Shown: piece by piece, positions 32,074-41,792 of the stretch
Numbering within the stretch: position 1 is the stretch's first letter
How the letters are laid out: every line of letters starts with the position of its first letter
NCBI GenBank assembly: GCA_045106935.1
Contig: JBGCFN010000017.1
Location: forward strand, 1 to 64,000
Source of the DNA: UBA1858 sp045106935
GTDB taxonomy: Bacteria > Pseudomonadota > Gammaproteobacteria > UBA4575
DNA: 64,000 nt
Direction of reading: 5' to 3'
Position numbers and translations under genes: made by a program
Notes under the pieces: generated by a model
Databases searched by the model: none
Seen by the model: only the letters and a program-made list of their open reading frames with translations
Told to the model about the DNA's origin: nothing

Positions 32074-33017
32074 GAGGAAGAGTCCTGCTGTATTGATTGT
32101 TGTTGACGTTCTATAAAGTCGTCAGCAGCATTGTAACCTTTAAGCATTAATAAATGGTTACGAACAGCAGCTTCTGTCATCACAGCAAGGTTACGACCTG
32201 CTGCGACAGGTAAACGAATCACGGGAATTTCTAAGCCCAATACATTTTTGGTTAATTGAGGTGTGGCAAGTCGATCCTCAGATTTTGGAATCGATTGCAT
32301 CGCAGTCAAGTGAATGATTAAGCGTAAATATTTGCTAAATTTAATTGAACTATCACCATACATTTCACGTATGTTGAGCACCCCTAGGCCGCGCACTTCT
32401 AAAAAGTCTCTTAGTACTATAGGGCATGACCCGACGACAATGTCAGGTGCAATTCTCATGAATTCGGGTGCATCATCAGCAATTAGGCGATGCCCACGTG
32501 TGACCAGTTCTAATGCAAGTTCACTTTTGCCTAAACCACTTTCACCGGTCAGCATCACACCAAGGCTGATGACTTCCATAAATACACCATGCAGAATCAC
32601 TTTGTCTGCTAAGGCGCGTGACAAAAAATAGCGTAGATGAGTAATGACTTCAGTCGATGACAGGGCAGAACAAAAGATCGGGGTTTTGTATTTGTCTACA
32701 AAGGTTTTTAATTCTAATGAGGGCATTAAGCCGTCTGTAAAAAAGATGGCAATTGTCTCTGCACCAAATAAGCGTTCATAAGCCTTGCGTCTTTCTTGCT
32801 CTCCCAGCGATTCTAGGTAATTCGATTCGACCTTACCAAGCACCTGAGCTTGATTGGAATGGATGAGATTAAAGTAGCCCACCAAGGTAGCAGAATCATC
32901 ACTAAAGCTATGGTGTGAAAAAGGGTGATTGATGTATTGTTCACCACACCAAATAGATAGCTCTAACTCTTCACTGAGTGAATCTAGAATTGATTGTGGA
33001 GTCGTATTTTCTGGCAT
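32070..33017 (-). CDS. hprK: HPr kinase/phosphorylase
   Basis: A 315-residue enzyme that phosphorylates and dephosphorylates HPr on serine. An N-terminal regulatory domain is followed by the kinase domain with Walker A Gly-Glu-Ser-Gly-Leu-Gly-Lys-Ser and the HprK signature Glu-Val-Arg-Gly-Leu-Gly-Val-Leu-Asn. Sits in the rpoN-associated PTS operon between ptsN and rapZ, the common order in proteobacteria that have HprK. Confidence 0.95.
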   Translation of the reverse strand: MPENTTPQSILDSLSEELELSIWCGEQYINHPFSHHSFSDDSATLVGYFNLIHSNQAQVLGKVESNYLESLGEQERRKAYERLFGAETIAIFFTDGLMPSLELKTFVDKYKTPIFCSALSSTEVITHLRYFLSRALADKVILHGVFMEVISLGVMLTGESGLGKSELALELVTRGHRLIADDAPEFMRIAPDIVVGSCPIVLRDFLEVRGLGVLNIREMYGDSSIKFSKYLRLIIHLTAMQSIPKSEDRLATPQLTKNVLGLEIPVIRLPVAAGRNLAVMTEAAVRNHLLMLKGYNAADDFIERQQQSIQQDSSS

Positions 33018-33080
33018 GCTACGCGAACATTGAATGGGTGCTATTGGAAGTCTAGGCGTACTGGCGGTTAAGTGCCAGTA

Positions 33081-33557
33081 TTATGCGGCATGCTTGTCTG
33101 AAGTTTTAGCAAATATATCTAGTAATTGTTTAACAGAAGTACAGTTGCGAAGCTGATGTCGGTTTTTTTGTTCAGAGAGGAATTCAGCCAGAGACGCCAG
33201 TGTTTTTAAGTGTTCGTCGGTGGCTTCATCAGGCACTAGCAAGGCATAGAAGAGTGATACTTTTTGCCCATCCGGTGCATCAAAATCAACGGGTTGTTCA
33301 AGCTTGATGACGGCGCTACGAATTTCGTCGATATCTGTAATGCGACAATGTGGAATGGCGACACCTTCACCTAATGCAGTAGTGCCTAAGCGTTCACGCG
33401 CTTGTAAGGCGATACTGACTTGAGTTGCTTGTACATTATCTAGGCCGTCGGCCAGGAGTTCTCCAAGCAACTCAAACACCCGTTTTTTACTGCTGACATC
33501 TTTCAGGAGTGTTGTGCGACTTGCGTCAAGGTAACGTGCTAGTGAGGTGTCTTCCAT
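33081..33557 (-). CDS. ptsN: Nitrogen-related PTS EIIA
   Basis: A 158-residue EIIA-Ntr protein of the fructose/mannitol EIIA fold. The phospho-histidine is in Gly-Glu-Gly-Val-Ala-Ile-Pro-His-Cys-Arg. In other proteobacteria it controls potassium transport and nitrogen or envelope stress responses rather than sugar uptake. It follows the hibernation factor gene by 24 bp. Confidence 0.95.
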   Translation of the reverse strand: MEDTSLARYLDASRTTLLKDVSSKKRVFELLGELLADGLDNVQATQVSIALQARERLGTTALGEGVAIPHCRITDIDEIRSAVIKLEQPVDFDAPDGQKVSLFYALLVPDEATDEHLKTLASLAEFLSEQKNRHQLRNCTSVKQLLDIFAKTSDKHAA

Positions 33558-33581
33558 GATGGTAATTAAGCATTGATCGCG

Positions 33582-33902
33582 TTAAACGAGATTTCTATGC
33601 GCGCCTTCTTCATTATGATGATCTTTAATTTTCTCTTTATGCTTAACAATCTGTCTATCGAGCTTGTCGATAAGATGATCAATCGCGACATACATGTCAT
33701 CGGCAGTTGCGTTGGCAAAGATTTTGTTGCGGCTTACGAGTAACGAAGCCTCGGCTTGGTGTCGAACTTTCTCTACAGATAAGACCACGTGAGTGTTGAT
33801 GACGTGATCGAAGTGTCTTTCTAGGCGTTTGAATTTTTCATTAACAAAATTTCTTATTGCGGGAGTAATATCAAGATGGTGACCGGTTAATTCTATTTGC
33901 AT
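33582..33902 (-). CDS. hpf: Short ribosome hibernation-promoting factor
   Basis: A 106-residue S30AE-family protein (Ile-Glu-Leu-Thr-Gly-His-His-Leu-Asp-Ile-Thr start) with a basic, His-rich tail. It lacks the long C-terminal dimerisation domain, so it is the short HPF that forms 100S ribosomes together with RMF. GGAGGG lies 4 bp before the ATG. Downstream of rpoN, as in E. coli. Confidence 0.94.
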   Translation of the reverse strand: MQIELTGHHLDITPAIRNFVNEKFKRLERHFDHVINTHVVLSVEKVRHQAEASLLVSRNKIFANATADDMYVAIDHLIDKLDRQIVKHKEKIKDHHNEEGAHRNLV

Positions 33903-34140
33903 TTATCCCTCCGTGAATTGTTACTTTAATGTTTGTTTCTTCAGTTTCTTTATAACCCCCTTCTGCGTGCAATTCCAGTTGCATTTCGTCAGCGGTTATG
34001 AGCACAGAAATAATGGGTAATTTCTCTGTCTGTCTGTTAATCATAGCGCAACCAGATGGCCCAATGTGTGGCCAATGTCGATTATTTAACTTGGCTGATT
34101 AAACGGTAATTTTAGCTAAAAATGCAGAAAATTTAATGGA

Positions 34141-35604
34141 TTACAGTTGTTTGCGCTCGTTGGAGGGCGGAATAGAGAGGGCCTCACGATATTTGGCGAC
34201 TGTTCTACGTGCGACATTGATGCCTTTTTCATCAAGTAACTTGGCAATTTTGCTGTCACTTAACGGTTTTGCATTGTCTTCTTCTTCGATAAGCTTTTTA
34301 ATCATTGCGCGAATAGCGGTGGCAGAACAGACCCCGCCATCAGCCGTCCCAACATGGCTAGAAAAGAAGTACTTGAATTCAAAAATTCCTCTAGTGGTGT
34401 GCATATATTTGTTTGTAGTGACACGAGACACAGTGGATTCATGTAGTTCTAATTCTTCAGCAATATCTCTAAGGACCAAGGGCTTCATTGCTTCTGGTCC
34501 ATAGTCTAGAAACTTGCGCTGGTGCTCAATGATTGAGGTCGCCACACGCAATAGTGTTTCGTTTCTACTGTGTAAACTTTTAATAAACCAGCGTGCTTCT
34601 TGTAGTTGAGTACGCATGTAGTTATTGTCAGGGCTGTTATCAGCGCGCTTAATAAGGTCGGCATAGGTGTTATTTATGCGAAGTTTAGGTGCTGTATCTG
34701 TATTTAATTCTACGCGCCAAGTGTTACCTCGTTTAACGACTGTGACATCAGGTACAACATATTCGGTGTTGTTATTAGATATCTGCGCACCCGGGCGAGG
34801 ATTGAGCGATTGAATGAGTTCAATGGTGGATTGTAATTCTGCTTCTGATAAATCCATACGCCTTTGAATTAATTTGGTGTTGCGACTTCCCAACGCGTCA
34901 ATATAATTTTTGACAACACCAATTGCTTCTTCCAAGTATGGGGTGTCAGCAGGTAATGTTTGTAACTGTACGCCTAGACACTCAGATAAATTGCTTGCTC
35001 CGGTACCGATAGGATCAAGGTGTTGAATTAAATGGAGCACGGCTTCGACTTCATCTAATTCTAGTTCTGGGAAGGTTTCTACTAGGCCTTCGTAAATATT
35101 TTCCACGCTATCCGTCAAATAGCCGTCATTATCAATCTCATCAATTAAGGTCATGCCTATGATGCGATCAACATCACTGAGATTGATTAGGTCAATTTGT
35201 TGCAGTAGGTGTTCTTGTAGTGAATTGCTTCCAGTACTTTCATTTTCATAGACATCGCGTGCCGGTTCTTTTGGGGCTTCGCTATAAACATTGGAGGCTT
35301 GGTAGATATCATCCCAATTACTGTCAATGGGAAGCTCGTCTGATATTTGTTCTTTAGTCGCCGTAATATCTTGTTCTGCCGGCACATTTGAAGAAGCATC
35401 CTCTGTTTTCTCGCTGGCTTCTTGGCTTTGGCTGGTAGGGGCAGATTCTTCCTCACGCTCCAGCATGGGATTGGTTTCGAAAATCTGCTGGATTTCCTGT
35501 TGCAATTCCAACGACGAAAGTTGCAGCAGCTTGATCGCTTGCTGTAGTTGCGGCGTCATCGACAAAGACTGGCCGACACGAAGTTGAAGTGCAGGTTTTA
35601 GCAT
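34141..35604 (-). CDS. rpoN: RNA polymerase sigma-54 factor
   Basis: A 487-residue sigma-54. Region I is Gln/Leu-rich (Ser-Met-Thr-Pro-Gln-Leu-Gln-Gln-Ala-Ile) and contacts activators. An acidic region II follows (about 50-120). The core-binding and DNA-binding parts end in the RpoN box Ala-Arg-Arg-Thr-Val-Ala-Lys-Tyr-Arg-Glu near residue 468. Located after lptB with a 132-bp gap, as in many gammaproteobacteria. Confidence 0.96.
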   Translation of the reverse strand: MLKPALQLRVGQSLSMTPQLQQAIKLLQLSSLELQQEIQQIFETNPMLEREEESAPTSQSQEASEKTEDASSNVPAEQDITATKEQISDELPIDSNWDDIYQASNVYSEAPKEPARDVYENESTGSNSLQEHLLQQIDLINLSDVDRIIGMTLIDEIDNDGYLTDSVENIYEGLVETFPELELDEVEAVLHLIQHLDPIGTGASNLSECLGVQLQTLPADTPYLEEAIGVVKNYIDALGSRNTKLIQRRMDLSEAELQSTIELIQSLNPRPGAQISNNNTEYVVPDVTVVKRGNTWRVELNTDTAPKLRINNTYADLIKRADNSPDNNYMRTQLQEARWFIKSLHSRNETLLRVATSIIEHQRKFLDYGPEAMKPLVLRDIAEELELHESTVSRVTTNKYMHTTRGIFEFKYFFSSHVGTADGGVCSATAIRAMIKKLIEEEDNAKPLSDSKIAKLLDEKGINVARRTVAKYREALSIPPSNERKQL

Positions 35605-35736
35605 GAAAAAATTGGCGTAATTATTGCTTGAATTTAGCTATAGATACTTACACAAAAAGATTGTTTTGAGAAGCGTGGTGATATGACAAGAGAGAAGTAA
35701 AGCCGACTAAGTGTCACTTGTATAGGGTTTGTAAAA

Positions 35737-36474
35737 TTAAAGTTGAAATTCTGACCCTAAATAAACATCACGCACTTGTTGATCGTTTAATAAATGTTCA
35801 GGTGTGCCTTCGGCAATAATTTGGCCTTGGTTTAAAATGTACGCACGTGAACATATGCCGAGCGTTTCGCGCACATTGTGATCAGTGATTAATAATCCAA
35901 TTCCACGCTCAGTTAATTGTTTTAATAAGCGTTGTATATCCATTACTGAGATTGGATCGACTCCAGCAAATGGTTCATCTAATAAAATAAATTGAGGTTG
36001 GATTGCTAAGGCGCGTGCAATTTCAACACGTCGGCGTTCACCGCCAGATAAACTAAATCCTTTGCTGTGGCGAATGTGCTCAATTTGCAATTCTTGAAGT
36101 AGTCGGTCGCAGATTTCACGTTGCATCGGTTTGCGAATATCTTTTCTTAGTTGAAGTACGGCCAGAATATTTTCTTCAACAGTGAGTCCACGAAAGACTG
36201 AAGCTTCTTGAGGTAAATAGCCCACACCTTGTTGTGCTCTCGCATGCATGGGTAATTTAGTTAGGTCTTGATCATTTAAACCAATACTGCCTGCATCGGA
36301 TTGAACTAAACCGACGATCATATAAAACGTTGTTGTTTTACCTGCACCATTCGGACCAAGTAAACCCACAATTTCACCACTATTGACTTGTACATCAACA
36401 CTATGAACAACTTGGCGTTTTTTATAACTTTTAGCCAGCTGCTTGGCCCATAAACGATTATTCGGTTGCATCAT
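35737..36474 (-). CDS. lptB: LPS export ABC transporter ATP-binding protein
   Basis: A 245-residue ATPase that powers LPS extraction with LptFG. Walker A Gly-Pro-Asn-Gly-Ala-Gly-Lys-Thr, signature Leu-Ser-Gly-Gly-Glu-Arg-Arg, Walker B Phe-Ile-Leu-Leu-Asp-Glu-Pro-Phe-Ala-Gly-Val-Asp. The ATG overlaps the lptA end by 17 bp; a second ATG follows directly and could be used instead. Confidence 0.95.
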   Translation of the reverse strand: MMQPNNRLWAKQLAKSYKKRQVVHSVDVQVNSGEIVGLLGPNGAGKTTTFYMIVGLVQSDAGSIGLNDQDLTKLPMHARAQQGVGYLPQEASVFRGLTVEENILAVLQLRKDIRKPMQREICDRLLQELQIEHIRHSKGFSLSGGERRRVEIARALAIQPQFILLDEPFAGVDPISVMDIQRLLKQLTERGIGLLITDHNVRETLGICSRAYILNQGQIIAEGTPEHLLNDQQVRDVYLGSEFQL

Positions 36475-36961
36475 CTTTTGTTTTGGGTTGAATGATCATT
36501 TCAATTCGATCTTTTTTGGTGCCTGTATCAATGACACCTTCTTCTGTTAAGTAAAGAATGTAATCGCTACGAATAATATTGCCTACTTGAGTGATTTTCC
36601 CTCGACGGAACAGTTCAACTTTATTTTCGGAGCTGTTGTGTATCATCTCTTCTGACTCGGCATAAACCTTATCGCCATCATCAGTGATTTCTTCGTAGGT
36701 AGCCAAGTCGCCAACTGAAATCATTTTCTCAACTTCGTTATTCGCTGTATATACAGTAATGATATCACCATGCAAGATAGTGGTGCCTTGGACCATTTTG
36801 ACATCACCACGGTAAATACTGATACCAGATTTCTCATTTAATTCTGCTGTATCTGCAGTAATGTGTATCGGTTTCTCGCTATCATCTGAGCGCGCAAACA
36901 CGGTATTGCTAATACATAACGCAATAGTGAAAGCGAGTAATAAAGTTGGTTTAGTATTCAT
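36458..36961 (-). CDS. lptA: LPS transport periplasmic protein LptA
   Basis: A 167-residue OstA-like beta-jellyroll protein with a signal peptide (cleaved after about Val-Phe-Ala, residue 23). The repeating strands Tyr-Arg-Gly-Asp-Val and Asp-Ile-Ile-Thr-Val-Tyr bridge LPS across the periplasm between LptC and LptD. Overlaps lptC by 11 bp. Confidence 0.93.
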   Translation of the reverse strand: MNTKPTLLLAFTIALCISNTVFARSDDSEKPIHITADTAELNEKSGISIYRGDVKMVQGTTILHGDIITVYTANNEVEKMISVGDLATYEEITDDGDKVYAESEEMIHNSSENKVELFRRGKITQVGNIIRSDYILYLTEEGVIDTGTKKDRIEMIIQPKTKDDATE

Positions 36962-37511
36962 AGGTGCCGCGTACTTTAGTTAAAAATTTAATTTGTTGTG
37001 TATGAGGGTCAAATTTTAGCCCAGTGCCCGTCATCTTACCTTTTCCATGAACTATGGTTGCTGGTAAATCAGTGCTGGCGCTTTGGGTAATGTTATCCAG
37101 TGTTAACTGTTCAGTTGTCATAATAATATTATTTTTGCGTTTATCTGGCATGGATACATTCACGTTCTCATTCAGTACAGTAATATTTTTTTGATGAAAA
37201 ATTTCTGCGGAATTTGCGGTGATTATCATCGGAGCTTGTTGTTCACGGTACATTGTTACCTTAGGAGTATCCATTAAGGTTTTTTGATCTGACTCTAGTG
37301 AGCGAGTACTAGGCGAGTGAATGACTGACTTTGCAATGCCCAACTCATTGGTGTGGGTAAGTGTAAAATTTTTGAATTGATGTGTGTAAAGTTGTTGTTC
37401 TGGTGAGTGTTGTAACTGACTGCTGTAGTCTGCTTCAACGGTCAACAAATGACGCCCCGTGACTGCAATCAAAGCAGTAAATGTTAGGGTGATGATTATC
37501 GTCTTTATCAT
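36951..37511 (-). CDS. lptC: LPS export protein LptC
   Basis: A 186-residue protein with one N-terminal membrane anchor (about 3-20) and a periplasmic OstA-like domain. Sequence conservation in this family is low; the assignment rests on the fold pattern and its exact position between kdsC and lptA. Confidence 0.9.
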   Translation of the reverse strand: MIKTIIITLTFTALIAVTGRHLLTVEADYSSQLQHSPEQQLYTHQFKNFTLTHTNELGIAKSVIHSPSTRSLESDQKTLMDTPKVTMYREQQAPMIITANSAEIFHQKNITVLNENVNVSMPDKRKNNIIMTTEQLTLDNITQSASTDLPATIVHGKGKMTGTGLKFDPHTQQIKFLTKVRGTYEY

Positions 37512-37533
37512 TGATTTGCTCTTGTATGATGGT

Positions 37534-38067
37534 CTACGGCGTCACGTTATAGTTAAGTGCTTTGGTTAGTAGACCTTTAGAATCAAGAATCAGTTCACAA
37601 ACTTCTCTCACAGCACCATGACCGCCCAATTCTTGGGTGATGTGGTCTGCGTGAGATTTAACCCATTCATGTGCATCTGCGACAGCAAATGACAGTCCAG
37701 CAAGCTGCATGGCAGGGACATCAATAATATCATCGCCAACAAAGGCAACATTTTCTGAGGGTAATTTTTTTGATTTCACTAGTTCAGAAAAAGCACTGCG
37801 TTTGTCAATGTGCCCTTGCATGACATCAGTGACCCCAAGTTCTTGCATGCGTGCGTTGACAGCTTTCGATTCTCGGCCAGACAATACGGCTACTTGAACA
37901 CCATAATGCATTAGCATGCGTATGCCGTGACCGTCGCGCACATGAAAAGACTTTGATTCTTCGCCTAAATGATTAATCCATATGCGGCCATCGGTAAATA
38001 CTCCGTCGACATCAAAGACAACCATTTGTATGGTCGAGGCAGTTTTATATAACGCTTGTTTTTCCAC
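37534..38067 (-). CDS. kdsC: 3-deoxy-D-manno-octulosonate 8-phosphate phosphatase
   Basis: A 177-residue HAD-family phosphatase without a cap domain. Nucleophile motif Phe-Asp-Val-Asp-Gly-Val-Phe-Thr-Asp-Gly, then Leu-Ser-Gly-Arg, and Gly-Asp-Asp-Ile-Ile-Asp near the end. Produces free Kdo for LPS. Start GTG at 38067; 20 bp after kdsD. Confidence 0.94.
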   Translation of the reverse strand: MEKQALYKTASTIQMVVFDVDGVFTDGRIWINHLGEESKSFHVRDGHGIRMLMHYGVQVAVLSGRESKAVNARMQELGVTDVMQGHIDKRSAFSELVKSKKLPSENVAFVGDDIIDVPAMQLAGLSFAVADAHEWVKSHADHITQELGGHGAVREVCELILDSKGLLTKALNYNVTP

Positions 38068-38087
38068 GATAGATATATGTAGATAAA

Positions 38088-39068
38088 TTAAATTACACCA
38101 GCGCTCAGTAGATCATGCATATTAAGCGCGCCAATAAGTTCATTCTTGTTGTTTGTGACAGGCATAGAATTGATGCGTAACTTTTGCATTAATTCAAGAA
38201 TCTCGACAGCTAATTGGTCACTATTGGCAGTATGGCAGTTAGTAGTCATGACATCTTGCATTAGTGTGGAATTTACATCCATGTTGGTATCTAACACGCG
38301 ACGTAGATCGCCATCGGTAAAAATACCTAGTAGTTGATTTTTTTTGTTGGTGATGGCGGTCATGCCTAAACCTTTGCTGGTCATTTCTAGCAGCCCTTGT
38401 TTTAAACTCATCTCTGCAAGCACATTCGGGATTTTATTATCGCTATGCATGATGTCAGCTACTTTTATAAGTAATCGTTTGCCTAGTCGACCAGCAGGGT
38501 GTGAACGTGCAAAATCATGCTCATTAAAACCACGTGCATCTAACAAAGCTATCGCGAGTGCATCACCCATCGCTAGCATGGCAATCGTGCTTGTTGTCGG
38601 TGCAAGTCCTAAAGGGCAGGCCTCATGTTTGACCGATACATCAAGATTAATGTCAGCATTTTTTGCCAAATTTGATTCACGATTTCCCGTCAGTGTGATG
38701 AGAGGAATGCCTAATCGTTTTAGTGGAGGCAATAAAGAGAGTAGCTCGTCAGATTGCCCTGAGTTAGACAATAGAATGGCAATGTCTTGCTTATCGATCA
38801 TGCCTAAGTCGCCATGCGACGCTTCAGCAGCACTTACAAAAAATGCAGGACTTCCAGTGCTCGCAAGTGTGGCGGCAATTTTGCGACCAATATGTCCAGA
38901 TTTGCCAATACCCAAAACCACAATGCGTCCAGCTGGGTCTAATAAAATTTGGCAGGCAGTAATAAAATCGTTATCGATTCTGTCACTCAAATCTATGACC
39001 GCATTGGCTTCTTCCTTGATCACTGCCTTTGCAAGGTCTATTGCCTGTTTAGAGTCAAGATTGGCCAT
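38088..39068 (-). CDS. kdsD: Arabinose-5-phosphate isomerase
   Basis: A 326-residue KpsF/GutQ-type enzyme. The SIS domain (about 40-180) has Gly-Ile-Gly-Lys-Ser-Gly-His-Ile and Ser-Asn-Ser-Gly-Gln-Ser-Asp-Glu, followed by two CBS motifs. Makes D-arabinose 5-phosphate, the Kdo precursor. Lies 4 bp after the antiporter gene. Confidence 0.94.
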   Translation of the reverse strand: MANLDSKQAIDLAKAVIKEEANAVIDLSDRIDNDFITACQILLDPAGRIVVLGIGKSGHIGRKIAATLASTGSPAFFVSAAEASHGDLGMIDKQDIAILLSNSGQSDELLSLLPPLKRLGIPLITLTGNRESNLAKNADINLDVSVKHEACPLGLAPTTSTIAMLAMGDALAIALLDARGFNEHDFARSHPAGRLGKRLLIKVADIMHSDNKIPNVLAEMSLKQGLLEMTSKGLGMTAITNKKNQLLGIFTDGDLRRVLDTNMDVNSTLMQDVMTTNCHTANSDQLAVEILELMQKLRINSMPVTNNKNELIGALNMHDLLSAGVI

Positions 39069-39072
39069 ATTG

Positions 39073-40020
39073 TTAACTTTGCACGCTTTGAAAGTATAAG
39101 GTGACTTGGAAGCCGATAAAGCACATAAGTAGTGCGATTCCGCTGAGGCGATTCATGCCTTTACCTTTGTGAGTCATATAAGCCAGCGCTAACAGAAAAA
39201 AGCTTAATCCAAACATGATTGGAAAATCGCGAGTCAGCACTTCATTAGGCACATGATAGGCGCTAATAAATCCTGGAACGCTGATGACACCCAACGTATT
39301 GAATATATTTGATCCCAATACATTGCCAATAGCAAGGTCTGTGTGGTGTTTAAGCGCACCTGTAATTGATGCTGCTAACTCAGGCAAACTAGTGCCGATT
39401 GCAACAATGGTTAACCCTATAACTAAATCAGAGATACCAAACTGATGAGCTAGCTTCACACAGGATGAAACGAGAATATTTGAGCTAATAAGTAATAAAA
39501 CTAATCCAAGAACGGTCCAGAATAATGACATCGCAATGGAACATTTATAGTTATCGCAATTTTCTTCTGATTCGTTTTTTGAGGTCGTCGCAAGATAGCC
39601 AATGACGATAAATAATGTGACTAACATGATGCATGCGTCAGTTAATGATAATAGTGAGTCACGCAACAAGAACCAGACGAGTCCCATGGCCGCAAATAAC
39701 AGCGGAAATTCTCTTAACAGTGTTTGACGAGAGACGAGAATGGGGGTGAGTAATGCCGTGACCCCTAAGATGAGTGCAATATTGGCAATGTTTGAACCGA
39801 CTGCATTACCAAGAGCCAGGCCGCTATTGCCTTGCCATGCCGCTACGCCCGAAATGAGAAATTCTGGCGCCGAGGTGCCAAAGCCGATAATGACCAGACC
39901 AATCACTAAAGGAGAGATATTTAAATTTTGTGCTAAGCCCACTGCCCCTATTACGAAGCGATCGGCGCTCCAGATAAGTAAGGCAAAGCCAATTAAAAGC
40001 CCAAGGATAATGGTCGTCAT
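39073..40020 (-). CDS. CaCA-family calcium/sodium antiporter (YrbG-like)
   Basis: A 315-residue inner-membrane exchanger with about ten helices in two inverted repeats. The alpha-repeat motifs are Gly-Phe-Gly-Thr-Ser-Ala-Pro-Glu and Ala-Ile-Gly-Thr-Ser-Leu-Pro-Glu, each followed by Gly-Asn-x-x-Gly-Ser-Asn-Ile. YrbG precedes kdsD in E. coli as well. Divergent from mlaF. Confidence 0.93.
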   Translation of the reverse strand: MTTIILGLLIGFALLIWSADRFVIGAVGLAQNLNISPLVIGLVIIGFGTSAPEFLISGVAAWQGNSGLALGNAVGSNIANIALILGVTALLTPILVSRQTLLREFPLLFAAMGLVWFLLRDSLLSLTDACIMLVTLFIVIGYLATTSKNESEENCDNYKCSIAMSLFWTVLGLVLLLISSNILVSSCVKLAHQFGISDLVIGLTIVAIGTSLPELAASITGALKHHTDLAIGNVLGSNIFNTLGVISVPGFISAYHVPNEVLTRDFPIMFGLSFFLLALAYMTHKGKGMNRLSGIALLMCFIGFQVTLYFQSVQS

Positions 40021-40164
40021 AAGTCTATATATTTACAAACCCGCGATTATACATGTTTTGATTTCGACCCATTTTTTTTAATTTTCAAAACCAGTTGATT
40101 GTTAATTGCTCATATTCACTAATAGCTATAGACCACGTATGATTGCGTTTTGAAAAAATTGCCC

Positions 40165-40989
40165 ATGACCGATACTAACGAATACATAAGTTCTGAGCCC
40201 TTAGTAGAAATACGTGATCTGTATTTTTCGCGTGGTGATAATCAGATTTTTAAAGGCCTTAGCTTGGATATACGTCGTGGCCAAGTGACTGGGTTTATGG
40301 GGCCTAGTGGAACAGGGAAAACAACCTTGCTTAAATTGATTGGTGGGCAGTTGAAGCCACTTGACGGCAAAGTGTATATACAAGGCCAAGACGTCAATTC
40401 AATTAGTCGCTCCGCATTATTTGAGCTGAGAAAGCGTATGGGGATGCTTTTCCAAAGCGGGGCATTGCTGACAGATATCAATGTATTTGAAAATGTTGCC
40501 TTTCCTTTGCGCGAGCATACTAAGCTACCTGAGCAGATCATCCGTGATTTAGTATTAATGAAGCTGGAAGCAGTGGGTTTAAGGGGCGCACGAAAGTTAA
40601 TGCCTAGTCAATTATCAGGTGGTATGGCTCGCCGTGTGGCACTTGCAAGAGCCATTGTATTGGATCCTATGATGATCATGTATGACGAGCCATTTGCTGG
40701 TCTTGATCCCATTACTAAAGGGACGATTGTGACCTTAATTAAACAGCTTAATAATGTACTAGGGTTGACGAGCATTATCGTATCTCACGATGTAGAAGAA
40801 ACACTTTCCATTGCGGATTATGTTTATGTTATTTCTGAAGGTGAAATAGTTGAATCGGGAACCCCGGCGGGCCTTCGCAATAGTAGTTCTGAGTGGGTGC
40901 AGCAATTCTTAAATGGTTACCCCGATGGACCTGCGCCATTTCATTACCCTGCACCTGAGTATATCCAAGATCTGTTGGTGGGAAGATAA
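40165..40989 (+). CDS. mlaF: Phospholipid ABC transporter ATP-binding protein MlaF
   Basis: About 274 residues. Walker A Gly-Pro-Ser-Gly-Thr-Gly-Lys-Thr-Thr, signature Leu-Ser-Gly-Gly-Met-Ala-Arg-Arg, Walker B Ile-Met-Tyr-Asp-Glu-Pro-Phe-Ala-Gly-Leu-Asp. ATPase of the Mla complex that moves phospholipids between inner and outer membrane. The ATG at 40165 is preferred to an in-frame TTG at 40150. It is the first of five consecutive mla genes. Confidence 0.95.
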   Translation: MTDTNEYISSEPLVEIRDLYFSRGDNQIFKGLSLDIRRGQVTGFMGPSGTGKTTLLKLIGGQLKPLDGKVYIQGQDVNSISRSALFELRKRMGMLFQSGALLTDINVFENVAFPLREHTKLPEQIIRDLVLMKLEAVGLRGARKLMPSQLSGGMARRVALARAIVLDPMMIMYDEPFAGLDPITKGTIVTLIKQLNNVLGLTSIIVSHDVEETLSIADYVYVISEGEIVESGTPAGLRNSSSEWVQQFLNGYPDGPAPFHYPAPEYIQDLLVGR

Positions 40990-40991
40990 TC

Positions 40992-41774
40992 GTGCTTGAT
41001 TGGCTACAAAATGTCGGTAATAAAAGTTTACAAGCCTTTGAATCGATGGGTCGTTCAACCATATTCTTTGTGGGGGTATTGAAGGGTTTAGGCGTTGCCT
41101 TAGTTAGATTTCGCCTGACATTGCGCGAGATTTACTCCGTGGGTGTTCTATCGCTAGTCATTATTGCGGTGTCAGGCTTATTTGTAGGAATGGTGCTGGG
41201 TCTGCAAGGGTACGTAAATTTTGCCAAATTTAATGCAGAAGAGTCGTTGGGCATCTTTGTCGCACTATCGTTAGTGCGCGAGTTGGGTCCGGTAGTAACA
41301 GGTTTACTTTATGCTGGGCGCGCCGGTTCAGCATTGACTGCTGAAATTGGCTTGATGAAGACGACTGAGCAACTGGCATCGATGGAGATGATGGCGGTAG
41401 ACCCCATACGTAGAATTATCGCGCCACGCTTTTTGGCCGGTATTATTTCAATGCCTTTCCTTGCGGCAATATTTAGTGCAGTGGGCGTGATGGGAGGTTA
41501 CTTTGTAGGGGTGGGATTGTTAGGTGTAGATTCCGGCTCTTATTGGTCGCAAATGCAGGCTAATGTCGATTTTTCTAGCGATATTGTGAATGGTGTTATT
41601 AAGAGTGTCGTTTTTGGTATTGCTTGTAACTGGATTGCATTGTACGAAGGCTATGACGCCATCCCAACTGCGGAAGGCGTTAGTCGTGCGACTACTAAGA
41701 CGGTGGTGCGTTCAGCGTTGGCGATTCTGGCACTTGATTTTGTATTAACCGCATTAATGTTTAGTGACTTCTAA
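40992..41774 (+). CDS. mlaE: Phospholipid ABC transporter permease MlaE
   Basis: A 260-residue MlaE/Ttg2B permease with five or six hydrophobic helices. Signature stretches are Arg-Glu-Leu-Gly-Pro-Val-Val-Thr-Gly-Leu and Ala-Gly-Arg-Ala-Gly-Ser-Ala-Leu-Thr-Ala-Glu-Ile-Gly. Starts at GTG two bases after the mlaF stop. Confidence 0.95.
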   Translation: MLDWLQNVGNKSLQAFESMGRSTIFFVGVLKGLGVALVRFRLTLREIYSVGVLSLVIIAVSGLFVGMVLGLQGYVNFAKFNAEESLGIFVALSLVRELGPVVTGLLYAGRAGSALTAEIGLMKTTEQLASMEMMAVDPIRRIIAPRFLAGIISMPFLAAIFSAVGVMGGYFVGVGLLGVDSGSYWSQMQANVDFSSDIVNGVIKSVVFGIACNWIALYEGYDAIPTAEGVSRATTKTVVRSALAILALDFVLTALMFSDF

Positions 41775-41792
41775 ACTGTTGAGAGAAAGCTT

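Noticed and set aside
33871..34044. 57-residue minus-strand frame upstream of and overlapping hpf
   Set aside because: It overlaps the hpf start out of frame, shows no family features and lies where the hpf promoter should be.
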